Positions 1 to 7,168 of a stretch of DNA of 9,954 nucleotides are shown here, one piece after another (positions within the stretch are counted from its first letter, which is position 1; every line of letters begins with the position of its first letter). The translations under genes were made by a program, and so were the position numbers. This DNA comes from Verrucomicrobiota bacterium (GTDB lineage Bacteria > Verrucomicrobiota > Verrucomicrobiae > Opitutales > CG1-02-43-26). Location of the stretch: NCBI GenBank assembly GCA_013289195.1, contig JABDAI010000043.1:1-9954 (forward strand), given 5' to 3'. The notes beneath the pieces are model-generated. The model was given only the letters and a program-made list of their open reading frames with translations, was not told where the DNA came from and ran no database searches.

Positions 1-865
1 CATAATTCTCTTCTCCACTAATCTTAACTCCCGATACTGAAATTTGATCTGTAGGTGTTTTTATATTTTGAAATGTTTCAAATGAAATCTGATCTGCTCT
101 GAATTGACCATAATGACTAAGACTGATAGTATCCCCTTCAAGTGGATTAAAATTGTGAATGATATTCTTGCATTTTTCTAGTTCTGTTGCTATCACACTG
201 TTTCGATCAATATGAGCATCTTTTTCTATAATAATTCTATCTGCTTGGCCTGCCTTAGCAATATGAAAAGCTTTCTTATTATTTTCTAATTCTTCTATTT
301 TATTATAAAGAATTTTTTGAAGGTTTTCCAAGGCTTCTATTTTATCATAAAGAATTGTTTTAATACTTTTACCATCGGCATTAAGCACTAAATATTTACT
401 ATCAGCCCAATGTCCCATATCTAACCTTGGTCCCCGAATAAAACCGGCACCTGTACCACCTGTACTCAACCAAGTTAGTGCTATAACTCTACCACCTTCT
501 TTCCAAATATCAATAATATCTTCAAGCCCATCTTTATTAGCATCTATCGCTAAATATTTACTATCAGCCCAATGCCCCATATCTGACTTTAGCCCACGAA
601 TAAAACCTTCACCTGTACCACCAGTACTCAACCAAGTGCGTGCTACAGCTCTACCATTTTCATTCCAAATATCAATAATATCTTCAAACCCATCTTTATT
701 AGCATCTATTGCTAAATATTGACTGTCAGCCCAATATCCCATATCTGACTTTAGCCCCCGAATAAAACCGGTACCTGTACTCAACCAAGTGCGTGCTACA
801 GCTTGACCATTTTCATTCCAAATATCAATAATATCTTCTAATCCATCTTTATTAATGTTTTCCAT
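1..865 (-). CDS. Trp-rich FG-GAP-like repeat protein with shared C-terminal cassette (3' end cut by window)
   Basis: The frame is open from the ATG at 863-865 to the left edge, giving 288 residues. By comparison with its paralogues about 46 residues are missing. Residues 1-163 hold three repeats of about 53 residues, each with a D-x-N-K-D-G-[LF]-E-D-I-I-D-I-W core (near residues 5, 54 and 107) followed by a TWLSTG strand, plus a degenerate fourth core (LNADG). These resemble FG-GAP/VCBS repeats with a calcium-type loop. Residues 171-198 are a predicted coiled coil made of two tandem 14-residue copies. The shared cassette starts at residue 202 (position 262) and includes NPLEGDT. There is no signal peptide. 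The closest relative in the window is the gene at 4723-5685. The start is supported by the same MENIN- beginning in that paralogue. The leader is A-rich (AAAAAAAGAC) and lacks a clear Shine-Dalgarno site. It is last in reading order here, 21 bp after the TPR gene. Function is unknown; secreted or surface binding is an inference. Confidence 0.9.
   Translation of the reverse strand, partial: MENINKDGLEDIIDIWNENGQAVARTWLSTGTGFIRGLKSDMGYWADSQYLAIDANKDGFEDIIDIWNENGRAVARTWLSTGGTGEGFIRGLKSDMGHWADSKYLAIDANKDGLEDIIDIWKEGGRVIALTWLSTGGTGAGFIRGPRLDMGHWADSKYLVLNADGKSIKTILYDKIEALENLQKILYNKIEELENNKKAFHIAKAGQADRIIIEKDAHIDRNSVIATELEKCKNIIHNFNPLEGDTISLSHYGQFRADQISFETFQNIKTPTDQISVSGVKISGEENY
272..355 (-). repeat. 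Tandem 42-bp repeat coding two 14-residue coiled-coil units
   Basis: Positions 272-313 and 314-355 encode ILYNKIEELENNKK and ILYDKIEALENLQK. Forty-two bases is 14 codons, exactly two heptads, so the duplication lengthens the coiled coil without changing its register. The paralogue at 4723-5685 has only one such unit. Confidence 0.85.
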
Positions 866-886
866 ATTGTCTTTTTTTTAATTTGT

Positions 887-2032
887 TCATAATTCTCCAT
901 GAAAATGCTGTGCTTGTGAAAGTGTAATAACATCATGCGGGTTTAGCATATGTGGAGCCCCGGTATCTGGATCAACATAATCGGGAGCAAAAAACTTATC
1001 TGCATCAAAACCATACACGCAAGCAACATAATCCTCTTCTGCACTTATTTTAACTCCTGATATTCGAATTTGATTTGTAGCGGTTTTTGCACTGGTAAAT
1101 GTTGCGAATGAAACCTGATCGACTGTAAATTTACCATAATGGCTTAAATCTACAGTATCTCCTTCAAGTGGATTAAAGTTAAGAATGGCATTCTTGCAGT
1201 GCTCTAAGTCTGTTGCCTTTTTAACTTCTGGGTCAATATGAGCCTCTTTTTCTATAACAATTGTGTCTTTTTTTCCAGTTTTAGCAATGTGCCAACTATT
1301 ATTGTTGTTCTCTAGTTCATTGATGGTAGTCTTAAAATCTTTATTGCTATTTTCTAACTCATTATAGTAATTATTAATTTTATCAATAAAATGCATATCT
1401 TCTGATATACTAGGATGTGGCTTATTCTGATATATTACTTTATTCATCTCCAAAGATTGCGTGAAATAAGGCAATGCTTTTAAATGTTTACCTTCCCCTA
1501 AATATACCTTACCAATATCATGAAGGTTGCCCGATATAGCAACATGTGTACCAGACCACGGTTTATCTTTATATATGACTTTATTCATTGCCAAAGCTTG
1601 GGTGAAATAAGGCAATGCTTCTAAATGTTTACCTTCCCCTAAATATACCCTACCGATATCATTGTGCGATATAGCAACATTCGTACCAGACCACGCTTGA
1701 TCGTGATATATGATTTTATGCATTTCCAAAGCTTGAGTGAAATAAGGCAATGCTTCTAAAAGCTTACCTTCCCCTAAATATACCTTACTGATATCAAGAA
1801 GGTTGCCCGATATAGCAACATGCGTACCAGACCACGGTTTATCATTATATATGACTTTATTCATTGCCAAAGCTTGAGTGAAATAAGGCAATGCTTCTAA
1901 AAGCTTACCTTCCCCTAAATATACCTGACCAATGTTGTTAAGATTCCCTGATATACTAGGATGCGCTTGATTGTTGTATAGTTTTTTATTTGTTTCCAAA
2001 TCTTTAAACAGACTATTCAATTTTTCTGACAT
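887..2032 (-). CDS. TPR protein (kinesin-light-chain-like repeats) with coiled coil and shared C-terminal cassette
   Basis: 381 residues, ATG start, TGA stop. Four TPR-like repeats occupy residues 24-70, 71-117, 118-162 and 163-209. Each has a helix with VYLGEGKxLxALPYFTQ and a second helix MxKxIY. Units 1-3 end in a PWSGT linker and the fourth in HPSIS. The 45-47 residue unit is longer than the classic 34 and resembles the KLC/TPR_10-TPR_12 type, which usually mediates protein-protein contacts. Residues 213-246 are Asn/Glu-rich and probably form a coiled coil. The 133-residue shared cassette runs from residue 249 to the end. Its GKKDTIVI segment is closer to the RTX-like GxxDTIVI pattern than in the other copies. 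There is no signal peptide or membrane segment. A ribosome site (AAAAAAGGAAA, 2038-2048) supports the start. It is the only TPR payload in an array otherwise dominated by propeller-like repeats. The TPR call is strong; the role and partner are unknown. Confidence 0.93.
   Translation of the reverse strand: MSEKLNSLFKDLETNKKLYNNQAHPSISGNLNNIGQVYLGEGKLLEALPYFTQALAMNKVIYNDKPWSGTHVAISGNLLDISKVYLGEGKLLEALPYFTQALEMHKIIYHDQAWSGTNVAISHNDIGRVYLGEGKHLEALPYFTQALAMNKVIYKDKPWSGTHVAISGNLHDIGKVYLGEGKHLKALPYFTQSLEMNKVIYQNKPHPSISEDMHFIDKINNYYNELENSNKDFKTTINELENNNNSWHIAKTGKKDTIVIEKEAHIDPEVKKATDLEHCKNAILNFNPLEGDTVDLSHYGKFTVDQVSFATFTSAKTATNQIRISGVKISAEEDYVACVYGFDADKFFAPDYVDPDTGAPHMLNPHDVITLSQAQHFHGEL
1406..1963 (-). 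repeat. Four tandem TPR-coding DNA repeats (141/135/141 bp spacing)
   Basis: The plus-strand motif ccttcccctaaatatacc (final bases vary slightly) recurs at about 1491, 1632, 1767 and 1908, giving spacings of 141, 135 and 141 bp, which equal 47, 45 and 47 codons. Whole units are close to identical over most of their length, so the repeats arose recently by in-frame duplication and are prone to slippage. The 135-bp spacing reflects loss of two codons in the third unit, at its first helix. Confidence 0.88.
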
Positions 2033-2037
2033 ATATG

Positions 2038-2048
2038 TTTCCTTTTTT
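2038..2048 (-). promoter_or_regulatory. Shine-Dalgarno site within AAAAAAGGAAA
   Basis: It lies just upstream of the TPR gene start at 2030-2032, in the 24-bp spacer, and supports that ATG. Confidence 0.65.
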
Positions 2049-2056
2049 AAATTTGT

Positions 2057-3511
2057 TTACAATTCTCCATGAAAATGCTGTGCTTGTGAAAGTGTAATAA
2101 CATCATGCGGGTTTAGCATATGTGGAGCCCCGGTATATGGGTCAACGTAATCAGGGGCAAAAAACTTATCTGCATCGAATCCATACACACAAGCAACATA
2201 ATCTTCTTCTCCACTAATTTTCACTCCAGATACTGGCATTTCATTTGTAGATGTTCTTACACTTGTAAATGTTGCGAATGAAACTTGATCTGCTCTGAAT
2301 TGACCGTAATGACTAAGATTGATAGTATCACCTTCAAGTGGATTAAAATTCAAAATAATATTCTTACATTGCTCTAGTTCGGTTGCTACTGCACTGTTTG
2401 GATCAATATAAATATCTTTTTCTATAATAATTTCATTTGCTTGGCCTGCTTTGGCAATATTAAGCCCTGCTGTTTTAGTCGGCAATTGATATTGATTGTA
2501 TGCAACCCACACCCCACTAGCAGCAAACCCCACTATGTCAACCTTACCATCCCCATTGACATCTGCTAAAAATCTCGGATGCAGATCTTGACTTTCCCAA
2601 CCAGTACCAGTGCCAAAATCTTTCATTACCAATTGTGGGCTTTTAAATGAAGATCCAGTTGAAAAAGCAACGTAAACCCCATCACTGGCAAATCCTACAA
2701 TATCTGCCTTACCATCTCCGTTCACATCTCCTAATGCTCTAGGATATTTATCAAAACTGTCCCAACCAGCATTACGAGTAAAATCTGCTGCGACATTTGG
2801 GTGTATACTACCAAATCCATCACCTGTGGAAAACGAAAAGCACAATCCATCCCTTCCAAAGCCAACTATATCCGCTTTCCCATCTCCATTGATATCTGCT
2901 AACAACCTTGGATTAGTATTGAACCCAGTCCAGTTATCTGTAACGGTATAATCTTTGCTTATAACTTGTTTTGGAGGTTCAACCTCATGACCTGTTGAAA
3001 ATGAAACAAAAACAGCCACATTTCCAAAGCCTACAATATCCGCTTTACCATCTCCATTGACATCTGCTAATGTTCGAGGATATTTATCAAAACTACTCCA
3101 ACCAGTATTGCCACTATAATCACTTACGAGGGTTGTGACTATATTACTAAATCCATCACCCGTAGAAAATGAAGCCACAACCCTACCAACGGCAAAACCC
3201 ACTATGTCAGCTTTGCCATCCCCATTGATATCAGCTAAAAACCTTGGATGTAGATTTTGAACCCAGTTTGTTGCAGACGTATACTCTACAGAATCTATAG
3301 CTACTTTTAGATCCTCAAATCCATCCCCTGTTGAGAATGCAACCACAACTTTATCACTTGCAAACCCAACTATATCGGCTTTGCCATCACCATTGACATC
3401 TCCTAGGACTCTTGGATACTGATTTTGAGTAGCCCATCCTCCTACATCTTTACCAAACTTAGATAACAACAACTTTTTAGATTCAAACATTTTATTTTGC
3501 GATTCTACCAT
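2057..3511 (-). CDS. FG-GAP/VCBS six-repeat (probable beta-propeller) protein with shared C-terminal cassette
   Basis: 484 residues, ATG start, TAA stop. Six FG-GAP-type cores (D-[VI]-N-G-D-G-K-x-D-I-V-G-F) begin at residues 38, 94, 150, 206, 262 and 317, a period of 56,56,56,56,55. Each is followed by a V-x-V-[AS]-F-S-T-G strand. The D-x-N-x-D-G loops are the calcium-binding signature seen in integrin-alpha-like propellers. The N-terminal 8-27 segment (FESKKLLL...GGW) looks like the outer strand of a unit whose core is the sixth repeat, which would close the ring. The 133-residue cassette starts at residue 352. There is no Sec signal or enzyme motif. A good Shine-Dalgarno site sits 9 nt before the ATG and favours it over the second Met at residue 8. 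The payload is more diverged from the three FG-GAP paralogues at 5706-9954 than those are from each other. FG-GAP proteins often bind ligands or carbohydrates; the ligand here is unknown. Confidence 0.93.
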   Translation of the reverse strand: MVESQNKMFESKKLLLSKFGKDVGGWATQNQYPRVLGDVNGDGKADIVGFASDKVVVAFSTGDGFEDLKVAIDSVEYTSATNWVQNLHPRFLADINGDGKADIVGFAVGRVVASFSTGDGFSNIVTTLVSDYSGNTGWSSFDKYPRTLADVNGDGKADIVGFGNVAVFVSFSTGHEVEPPKQVISKDYTVTDNWTGFNTNPRLLADINGDGKADIVGFGRDGLCFSFSTGDGFGSIHPNVAADFTRNAGWDSFDKYPRALGDVNGDGKADIVGFASDGVYVAFSTGSSFKSPQLVMKDFGTGTGWESQDLHPRFLADVNGDGKVDIVGFAASGVWVAYNQYQLPTKTAGLNIAKAGQANEIIIEKDIYIDPNSAVATELEQCKNIILNFNPLEGDTINLSHYGQFRADQVSFATFTSVRTSTNEMPVSGVKISGEEDYVACVYGFDADKFFAPDYVDPYTGAPHMLNPHDVITLSQAQHFHGEL

Positions 3512-3520
3512 ATTAACTTT

Positions 3521-3527
3521 CTCCTTT
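3521..3527 (-). promoter_or_regulatory. Shine-Dalgarno site AAAGGAG
   Basis: It lies 9 nt upstream of the ATG at 3509-3511 and supports that start for the FG-GAP gene at 2057-3511 over the in-frame Met seven codons later. Confidence 0.8.
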
Positions 3528-3538
3528 ATATTAAAAAT

Positions 3539-4705
3539 TTATAATTCTCCATGAAAATTTTGTGCTTGTAAAAATGTAATAACATCATGCGTATTTAGCA
3601 TATGTGGAGCCCCGGTATCTGGATCAACATAATCAGGGGCAAAAAACTTATCTGCATCAAAACCATAAACACAAGCAACATAATCCTCTTCTCCACTAAT
3701 CTTAATTCCTGATACTGGAATTTGGTTTGTAGGTGTTTTTATCGTTTGAAATGTTTCAAATGAAACTTGATCTATTGTAAATTGACCATAATGGCTTAAA
3801 TCCATCGTATCCCCCTCAAGTGGATTAAGATTAAGAATGATATTCTTGCATTGTTCAAGATTTATTGTTGAAGCAATTTTGTGCGCAATTGTAGTAGACT
3901 TTTCTATGATAATTTTATCTGCTTGGCCTATTTTTGCAATATGTAAAGTATTTTTATTTTGTTCCTCAACAAACCACTTTTCATGAAGTCTTTCTTGTGT
4001 ATGGCCAGCGCCTGTATGGCTACCATAGGTCCACCTGCTTACATCTTCAAAACTATCACTATTTATTAGAGAATAATAATGATAGGGAGTCTTACGAGCA
4101 GCTCCAAATGCCATCCCAGTAGTGGGCCCACAAGTTACACCTTTTTCCGTATAAAGCACTTCTGTGCATGTACGAAAATGAAGTACTTCCTTGCTATTAT
4201 CATATGCAATTTTTATATTAGCACCTTCTTTTACTTTATTGATTAGTGCATCAACGTTGCCATAAGTAATAGCACCGTCTTGTTGAATTTCATATGCCAG
4301 CTTCCATTTTATTGGCTCTTCAACAAACCACTTTGAGCGATATTGCTCATTAAATTTCTCCTCGAGGGGTTCTTTTTCTCCATGTTTCCATCTAGCTGAA
4401 TATCCTTCACCAGCAGTATTTATCGCTATAATATGATAAAAATAGTCTTTTTCAAAAATATATGAATAGGGTCGCTCTAAGTTTGTTAATAAACCTATAT
4501 GATGATGTTCGCAACTTATTTTATTCTTATCAAAAACTATAGACGGATTATTACACACAAAAGTAATAGGTTGCTTTTCAGTCTTAAAAAACTCAATTTT
4601 TACATTGGCGCCTTTCTGCACTTTATTGAGTAACGAATTAACATTACCATAAGCTATAGTGCCGTCCTTCATAACTTCATATTCTAATTTCCAATTATTT
4701 GACAT
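3539..4705 (-). CDS. Protein of unknown function with duplicated ~120-residue domain and shared C-terminal cassette
   Basis: 388 residues, ATG start, TAA stop. I do not recognise the payload. It is an internal duplication. Copy A (about residues 4-130) and copy B (about 132-249) both begin W-K-L-x-Y-E, followed by a D-G-x-I-x-Y-G-N-V motif, an L-x-N-K-V-x-[KE]-G-A-N-[VI]-K-I segment, a central C-x(n)-Y region and an RW-x-[HY]-G stretch, and both end in K-W-F-V-E-E. The middles have diverged (C51 and C65 in A; C180 and C192 in B). The 133-residue shared cassette starts at residue 256. No signal peptide, membrane helix or catalytic triad is visible. A clear Shine-Dalgarno site lies 5 nt upstream of the ATG. 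It sits between a Trp-rich FG-GAP gene and a classic FG-GAP gene, so it probably shares their export route and differs in what it binds. The reading frame is certain; the function is unknown. Confidence 0.9.
   Translation of the reverse strand: MSNNWKLEYEVMKDGTIAYGNVNSLLNKVQKGANVKIEFFKTEKQPITFVCNNPSIVFDKNKISCEHHHIGLLTNLERPYSYIFEKDYFYHIIAINTAGEGYSARWKHGEKEPLEEKFNEQYRSKWFVEEPIKWKLAYEIQQDGAITYGNVDALINKVKEGANIKIAYDNSKEVLHFRTCTEVLYTEKGVTCGPTTGMAFGAARKTPYHYYSLINSDSFEDVSRWTYGSHTGAGHTQERLHEKWFVEEQNKNTLHIAKIGQADKIIIEKSTTIAHKIASTINLEQCKNIILNLNPLEGDTMDLSHYGQFTIDQVSFETFQTIKTPTNQIPVSGIKISGEEDYVACVYGFDADKFFAPDYVDPDTGAPHMLNTHDVITFLQAQNFHGEL
3959..4696 (-). repeat. Internal domain duplication (copies at about 4316-4696 and 3959-4312)
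   Basis: The two coding copies share W-K-L at the start, G-N-V and G-A-N-x-K-I in the middle and K-W-F-V-E-E at the end, but differ through much of the centre. This indicates an older duplication than the TPR or Trp-rich repeats elsewhere in the array. Confidence 0.8.
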
Positions 4706-4710
4706 ATTAA

Positions 4711-4717
4711 TCTCCTA
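4711..4717 (-). promoter_or_regulatory. Shine-Dalgarno site TAGGAGA
   Basis: It lies 5 nt upstream of the ATG at 4703-4705, inside a 17-bp spacer, the shortest in the window. This leaves almost no room for a separate promoter, which supports co-transcription with the upstream gene. Confidence 0.75.
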
Positions 4718-4722
4718 ATTTT

Positions 4723-5685
4723 TTATAATTCTCCATGAAAATTCTGTGCTTGTAAAAGTGTAATAACATCATGTGGGCTTAGCATATGTGGAGCCCCGGT
4801 ATATGGATCAATGTAATCAGGGGCAAAAAACTTATCTGCATCAAAACCGTAAACACAAGCAACATACTCTTCTTCTCCATTAATCTTAACTCCTGAGACT
4901 GGAATTTGGTTTGTAGGTGTTTTTATCGTTTGAAATGTTGCAAATGAAACTTGATTTACTGTGAATTTACCATATTGACTTAAATCTATAGTATCTCCTT
5001 CAAGTGGATTAAAACTGTGAACAATATTCTTGCATTGATCTAGTTCGGTTGCTATCACACTGTTGGGATCAATACGAGCATCTTTTTCTATAATAATTCT
5101 ATCTGCTTGGCCTGCCTTAGCAATGTGCAAACCTTTCTTATGATTTTCTAATTTTTCTATTTTATTATTAAGAATTTTCTGAATACTTTCACCATCGGCA
5201 TCAAGCACTAAATATTGCCTACCATCACCCCAATGACCAATAGGTGATGATTGCAGTCCTCCATCAATAAAACCTTTACTAGTGCTCAACCAAGTGTGGG
5301 TTTCAGCTCGACCATTATTATTCCAAATCTCTACAATATCTACTAATCCATCTTTGTTAGCGTCTAGTGCTAAAAAAGGTTGTCCACCCCAATTACCGAT
5401 ATCTGACGCTTGCCCTCCATAAACAAAACTTTTACCTGTGCTCAACCAAGTTTGTGCTACAGCTTTACCATTCCCATTCCAAATCTCTATAATATCTACT
5501 AATCCATCTTTGTTAGCGTCTAGTGCTAAATATTGCCTACCATCACCCCAATTACCAATATCTGACGCTTGCCCTCCATAAACAAAACTTTTACCTGTGC
5601 TCAACCAAGTTTGTGCTACAGCTCTACCATTCCCATTCCAAATTTCAATAATATCTTCCAACCCATCGTTATTAATGTTTTCCAT
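4723..5685 (-). CDS. Trp-rich FG-GAP-like repeat protein with coiled coil and shared C-terminal cassette
   Basis: 320 residues, the shortest complete member. Three repeats with D-x-N-x-D-G-L-x-D-I-[IV]-E-I-W cores have their D-G pairs at residues 7, 60 and 112 (period 53 then 52), followed by TWLST and a GGQASDIGNWG-type turn. A degenerate fourth core (LDADGES) follows near residue 161. A short coiled coil (residues 170-183, ILNNKIEKLENHKK) links to the 133-residue shared cassette starting at residue 188. Repeats 1 and 2 are almost identical in DNA, pointing to a recent internal duplication. It is a full-length paralogue of the gene at 1-865, which carries two copies of the coiled-coil unit. 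The leader is A-rich (AAAAAGAAT) with no strong Shine-Dalgarno site, as in that paralogue. The N-terminal MENIN- start directly enters the first loop, so the missing outer strand may be supplied by the last half-repeat. No enzyme motif or signal peptide is seen. Confidence 0.92.
   Translation of the reverse strand: MENINNDGLEDIIEIWNGNGRAVAQTWLSTGKSFVYGGQASDIGNWGDGRQYLALDANKDGLVDIIEIWNGNGKAVAQTWLSTGKSFVYGGQASDIGNWGGQPFLALDANKDGLVDIVEIWNNNGRAETHTWLSTSKGFIDGGLQSSPIGHWGDGRQYLVLDADGESIQKILNNKIEKLENHKKGLHIAKAGQADRIIIEKDARIDPNSVIATELDQCKNIVHSFNPLEGDTIDLSQYGKFTVNQVSFATFQTIKTPTNQIPVSGVKINGEEEYVACVYGFDADKFFAPDYIDPYTGAPHMLSPHDVITLLQAQNFHGEL
5401..5643 (-). repeat. Near-identical 84-bp direct repeats, 159 bp apart, inside the Trp-rich FG-GAP gene
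   Basis: Positions 5401-5484 and 5560-5643 match with one mismatch by eye (the base after ...gctacagct). The 159-bp spacing is one 53-codon protein repeat, so this is a recent in-frame unit duplication that does not disturb the reading frame. Confidence 0.85.
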
Positions 5686-5705
5686 ATTCTTTTTGTCTTA
5701 ATTGT

Positions 5706-7142
5706 TTATAATTCTCCATGAAAATTCTGCGCTTGTAAAAGTGTAATAACATCATGCGTATTTAGCATATGTGGAGCCCCGGTATATGGATCAACATAAT
5801 CAGGGGCAAAAAACTTATCTGCATCAAAACCATAAACACAAGCAACATAATCCTCTTCTCCACTAATCTTAATTCCTGATGCTGGAATTTGATTAGTAGT
5901 GGTTTTTGCACTGGTAAATGTTGCGAATGCAACCTGGTCAACTGCAAATTTACCATATTGACTTAAATCTATAGTATCTCCTTCAAGTGGATTAAAATCT
6001 AGAATGATATTCTTACATTGCTCTAGACCTGTTGCCTTTTTAACTCCTGATTCAATTGGGGTTTCTGGTTTTATAATAAACCTATCTGCTTGGCTTGCTT
6101 TGGCAATATATATACCTTTTGTTTCTGAATCTGGTTTATTATGGGCAACAAAAACTCCCTCTCTACCAAAACCTACGACGTCATCGTAACCATCCCCATT
6201 AATGTCTCCTAACAATCTTGGATAAGCATTGCTATCCCACCAACCCTCTTTGTTGGTTAGGGAAGTCAATTCCCAAGAAAAAATCTTTTTAGGTTCAAAT
6301 GAATTTCCTTTCGAAAAAGCAACGTAAACTGCATCATCTGCAAATCCTACGATATCTGCTTTCCCATCACCATTAATATCGGCCAAGAACCTTGGATTCT
6401 CACTTTGTCTAGGCCAACCATGATCTGGAGAAAAATCTTTTTCTAACATTATTTTCGGATTTTCAAATGAATCCCCTTTTGACAATGAAACGTAAACTAC
6501 ATTTCTATACAATCCTACGATATCTGCTTTCCCGTCACCATTGAGATCTCCAAGAAGTCTTAGCGTACTATCTTGGTTTGACCAAGATTGCTTTGGGCAA
6601 AAATCTTCTAACCATTTTTTCGGATTTTCAAATGAATCCCCTTTTGACAATGAAACGTAAACTGCATCTCCTGCAAATCCTATGATATCTGCTTTCCCAT
6701 CACCATTAACATCTGCTAAAAACCGTGGATTATTCTCTGCACTACGCCATCCATCTTCTACAGAAAATGTTGTGAATATGCGTTTAGGCCCAGTAAACAA
6801 ATTATCTTTAAATAAAGAAAGATAGACTGAATCTTGACCAAACCCCACAATATCTGCTTTTCCATCACCATTGACATCTCCTAATACCCTTGGATGTTCA
6901 TCTTGTGTCTTCCAGCTAGCTGAAGGACAGAAAAAATTATCTAATGGTACATACGCAGGGGCAAATACATTTCCATCTGAAAATGAAACATGTACGCCAC
7001 AGCATGAAAATCCCACAATATCTGCTTTTCCATCACCATTAACATCTGCTAAAAATCGTGTGTTACCCCATCCGCCACTGTTAAGATAATCCTTTAATGC
7101 AAATTTTGCTGCACTAAAAGTTCTTTCTTGATCTTGAGTCAT
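5706..7142 (-). CDS. FG-GAP/VCBS six-repeat (probable beta-propeller) protein with shared C-terminal cassette
   Basis: 478 residues, ATG start, TAA stop. Six FG-GAP cores begin at residues 33, 89, 144, 199, 255 and 313. Five are D-[VIL]-N-G-D-G-K-A-D-I-[VI]-G. The sixth is the variant DINGDGYDDVVGF, which is also terminal in the next two paralogues. Strands of the type VYVSLSKGDSF follow each core. The first unit has an unusual SCCGVHVSFSDG strand with adjacent cysteines. Residues 8-25 resemble an outer strand that could close a ring with the last core. The shared 133-residue cassette starts at residue 346 after an SETKGIY linker. A Shine-Dalgarno site (GAAGGAT, 7147-7153) supports the start. 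It is the left member of a tandem trio (5706-9954) with the same payload. There is no signal peptide, and a ligand-binding role for the secreted protein is inferred only from fold type. Confidence 0.93.
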   Translation of the reverse strand: MTQDQERTFSAAKFALKDYLNSGGWGNTRFLADVNGDGKADIVGFSCCGVHVSFSDGNVFAPAYVPLDNFFCPSASWKTQDEHPRVLGDVNGDGKADIVGFGQDSVYLSLFKDNLFTGPKRIFTTFSVEDGWRSAENNPRFLADVNGDGKADIIGFAGDAVYVSLSKGDSFENPKKWLEDFCPKQSWSNQDSTLRLLGDLNGDGKADIVGLYRNVVYVSLSKGDSFENPKIMLEKDFSPDHGWPRQSENPRFLADINGDGKADIVGFADDAVYVAFSKGNSFEPKKIFSWELTSLTNKEGWWDSNAYPRLLGDINGDGYDDVVGFGREGVFVAHNKPDSETKGIYIAKASQADRFIIKPETPIESGVKKATGLEQCKNIILDFNPLEGDTIDLSQYGKFAVDQVAFATFTSAKTTTNQIPASGIKISGEEDYVACVYGFDADKFFAPDYVDPYTGAPHMLNTHDVITLLQAQNFHGEL

Positions 7143-7146
7143 ATAT

Positions 7147-7153
7147 ATCCTTC
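7147..7153 (-). promoter_or_regulatory. Shine-Dalgarno site GAAGGAT
   Basis: It lies upstream of the ATG at 7140-7142. The leader GGATATATATG is shared with the paralogue starting at 8638, so the ribosome site was duplicated with the payload. Confidence 0.7.
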
Positions 7154-7168
7154 TGTTTCCTAATTTGT

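Noticed and set aside
866..886. Transcription terminators or promoters in the spacers
   Set aside because: The 17-27 bp spacers show no stem-loop followed by a T-run on the minus strand and are too short for convincing promoters.
1406..1963. Regularly spaced repeats as a CRISPR array
   Set aside because: The units are 135-141 bp, in frame and encode TPRs; there are no short palindromic repeats with unique spacers.
2057..3511. FG-GAP repeats as an insecticidal toxin complex or integrin homologue
   Set aside because: Repeat type alone matches many families. No toxin core, enzyme domain or transmembrane segment is present.
3934..4122. Plus-strand reading frame of 62 codons
   Set aside because: It lies wholly antisense to the unknown duplicated-domain gene, with no credible ribosome site or recognisable protein.
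5762..5956. Minus-strand reading frame of 64 codons in another frame
   Set aside because: It overlaps the cassette of the FG-GAP gene at 5706-7142 out of frame and occurs there only by chance.
6004..6189. Plus-strand reading frame of 61 codons, with a similar one at 7452-7637
   Set aside because: Their similarity to each other only reflects duplication of the FG-GAP genes on the opposite strand. Both are antisense shadows of the cassette and linker.
6871..7089. Plus-strand reading frame of 72 codons
   Set aside because: It is antisense to the first two FG-GAP repeats of a clear gene and has no independent support.
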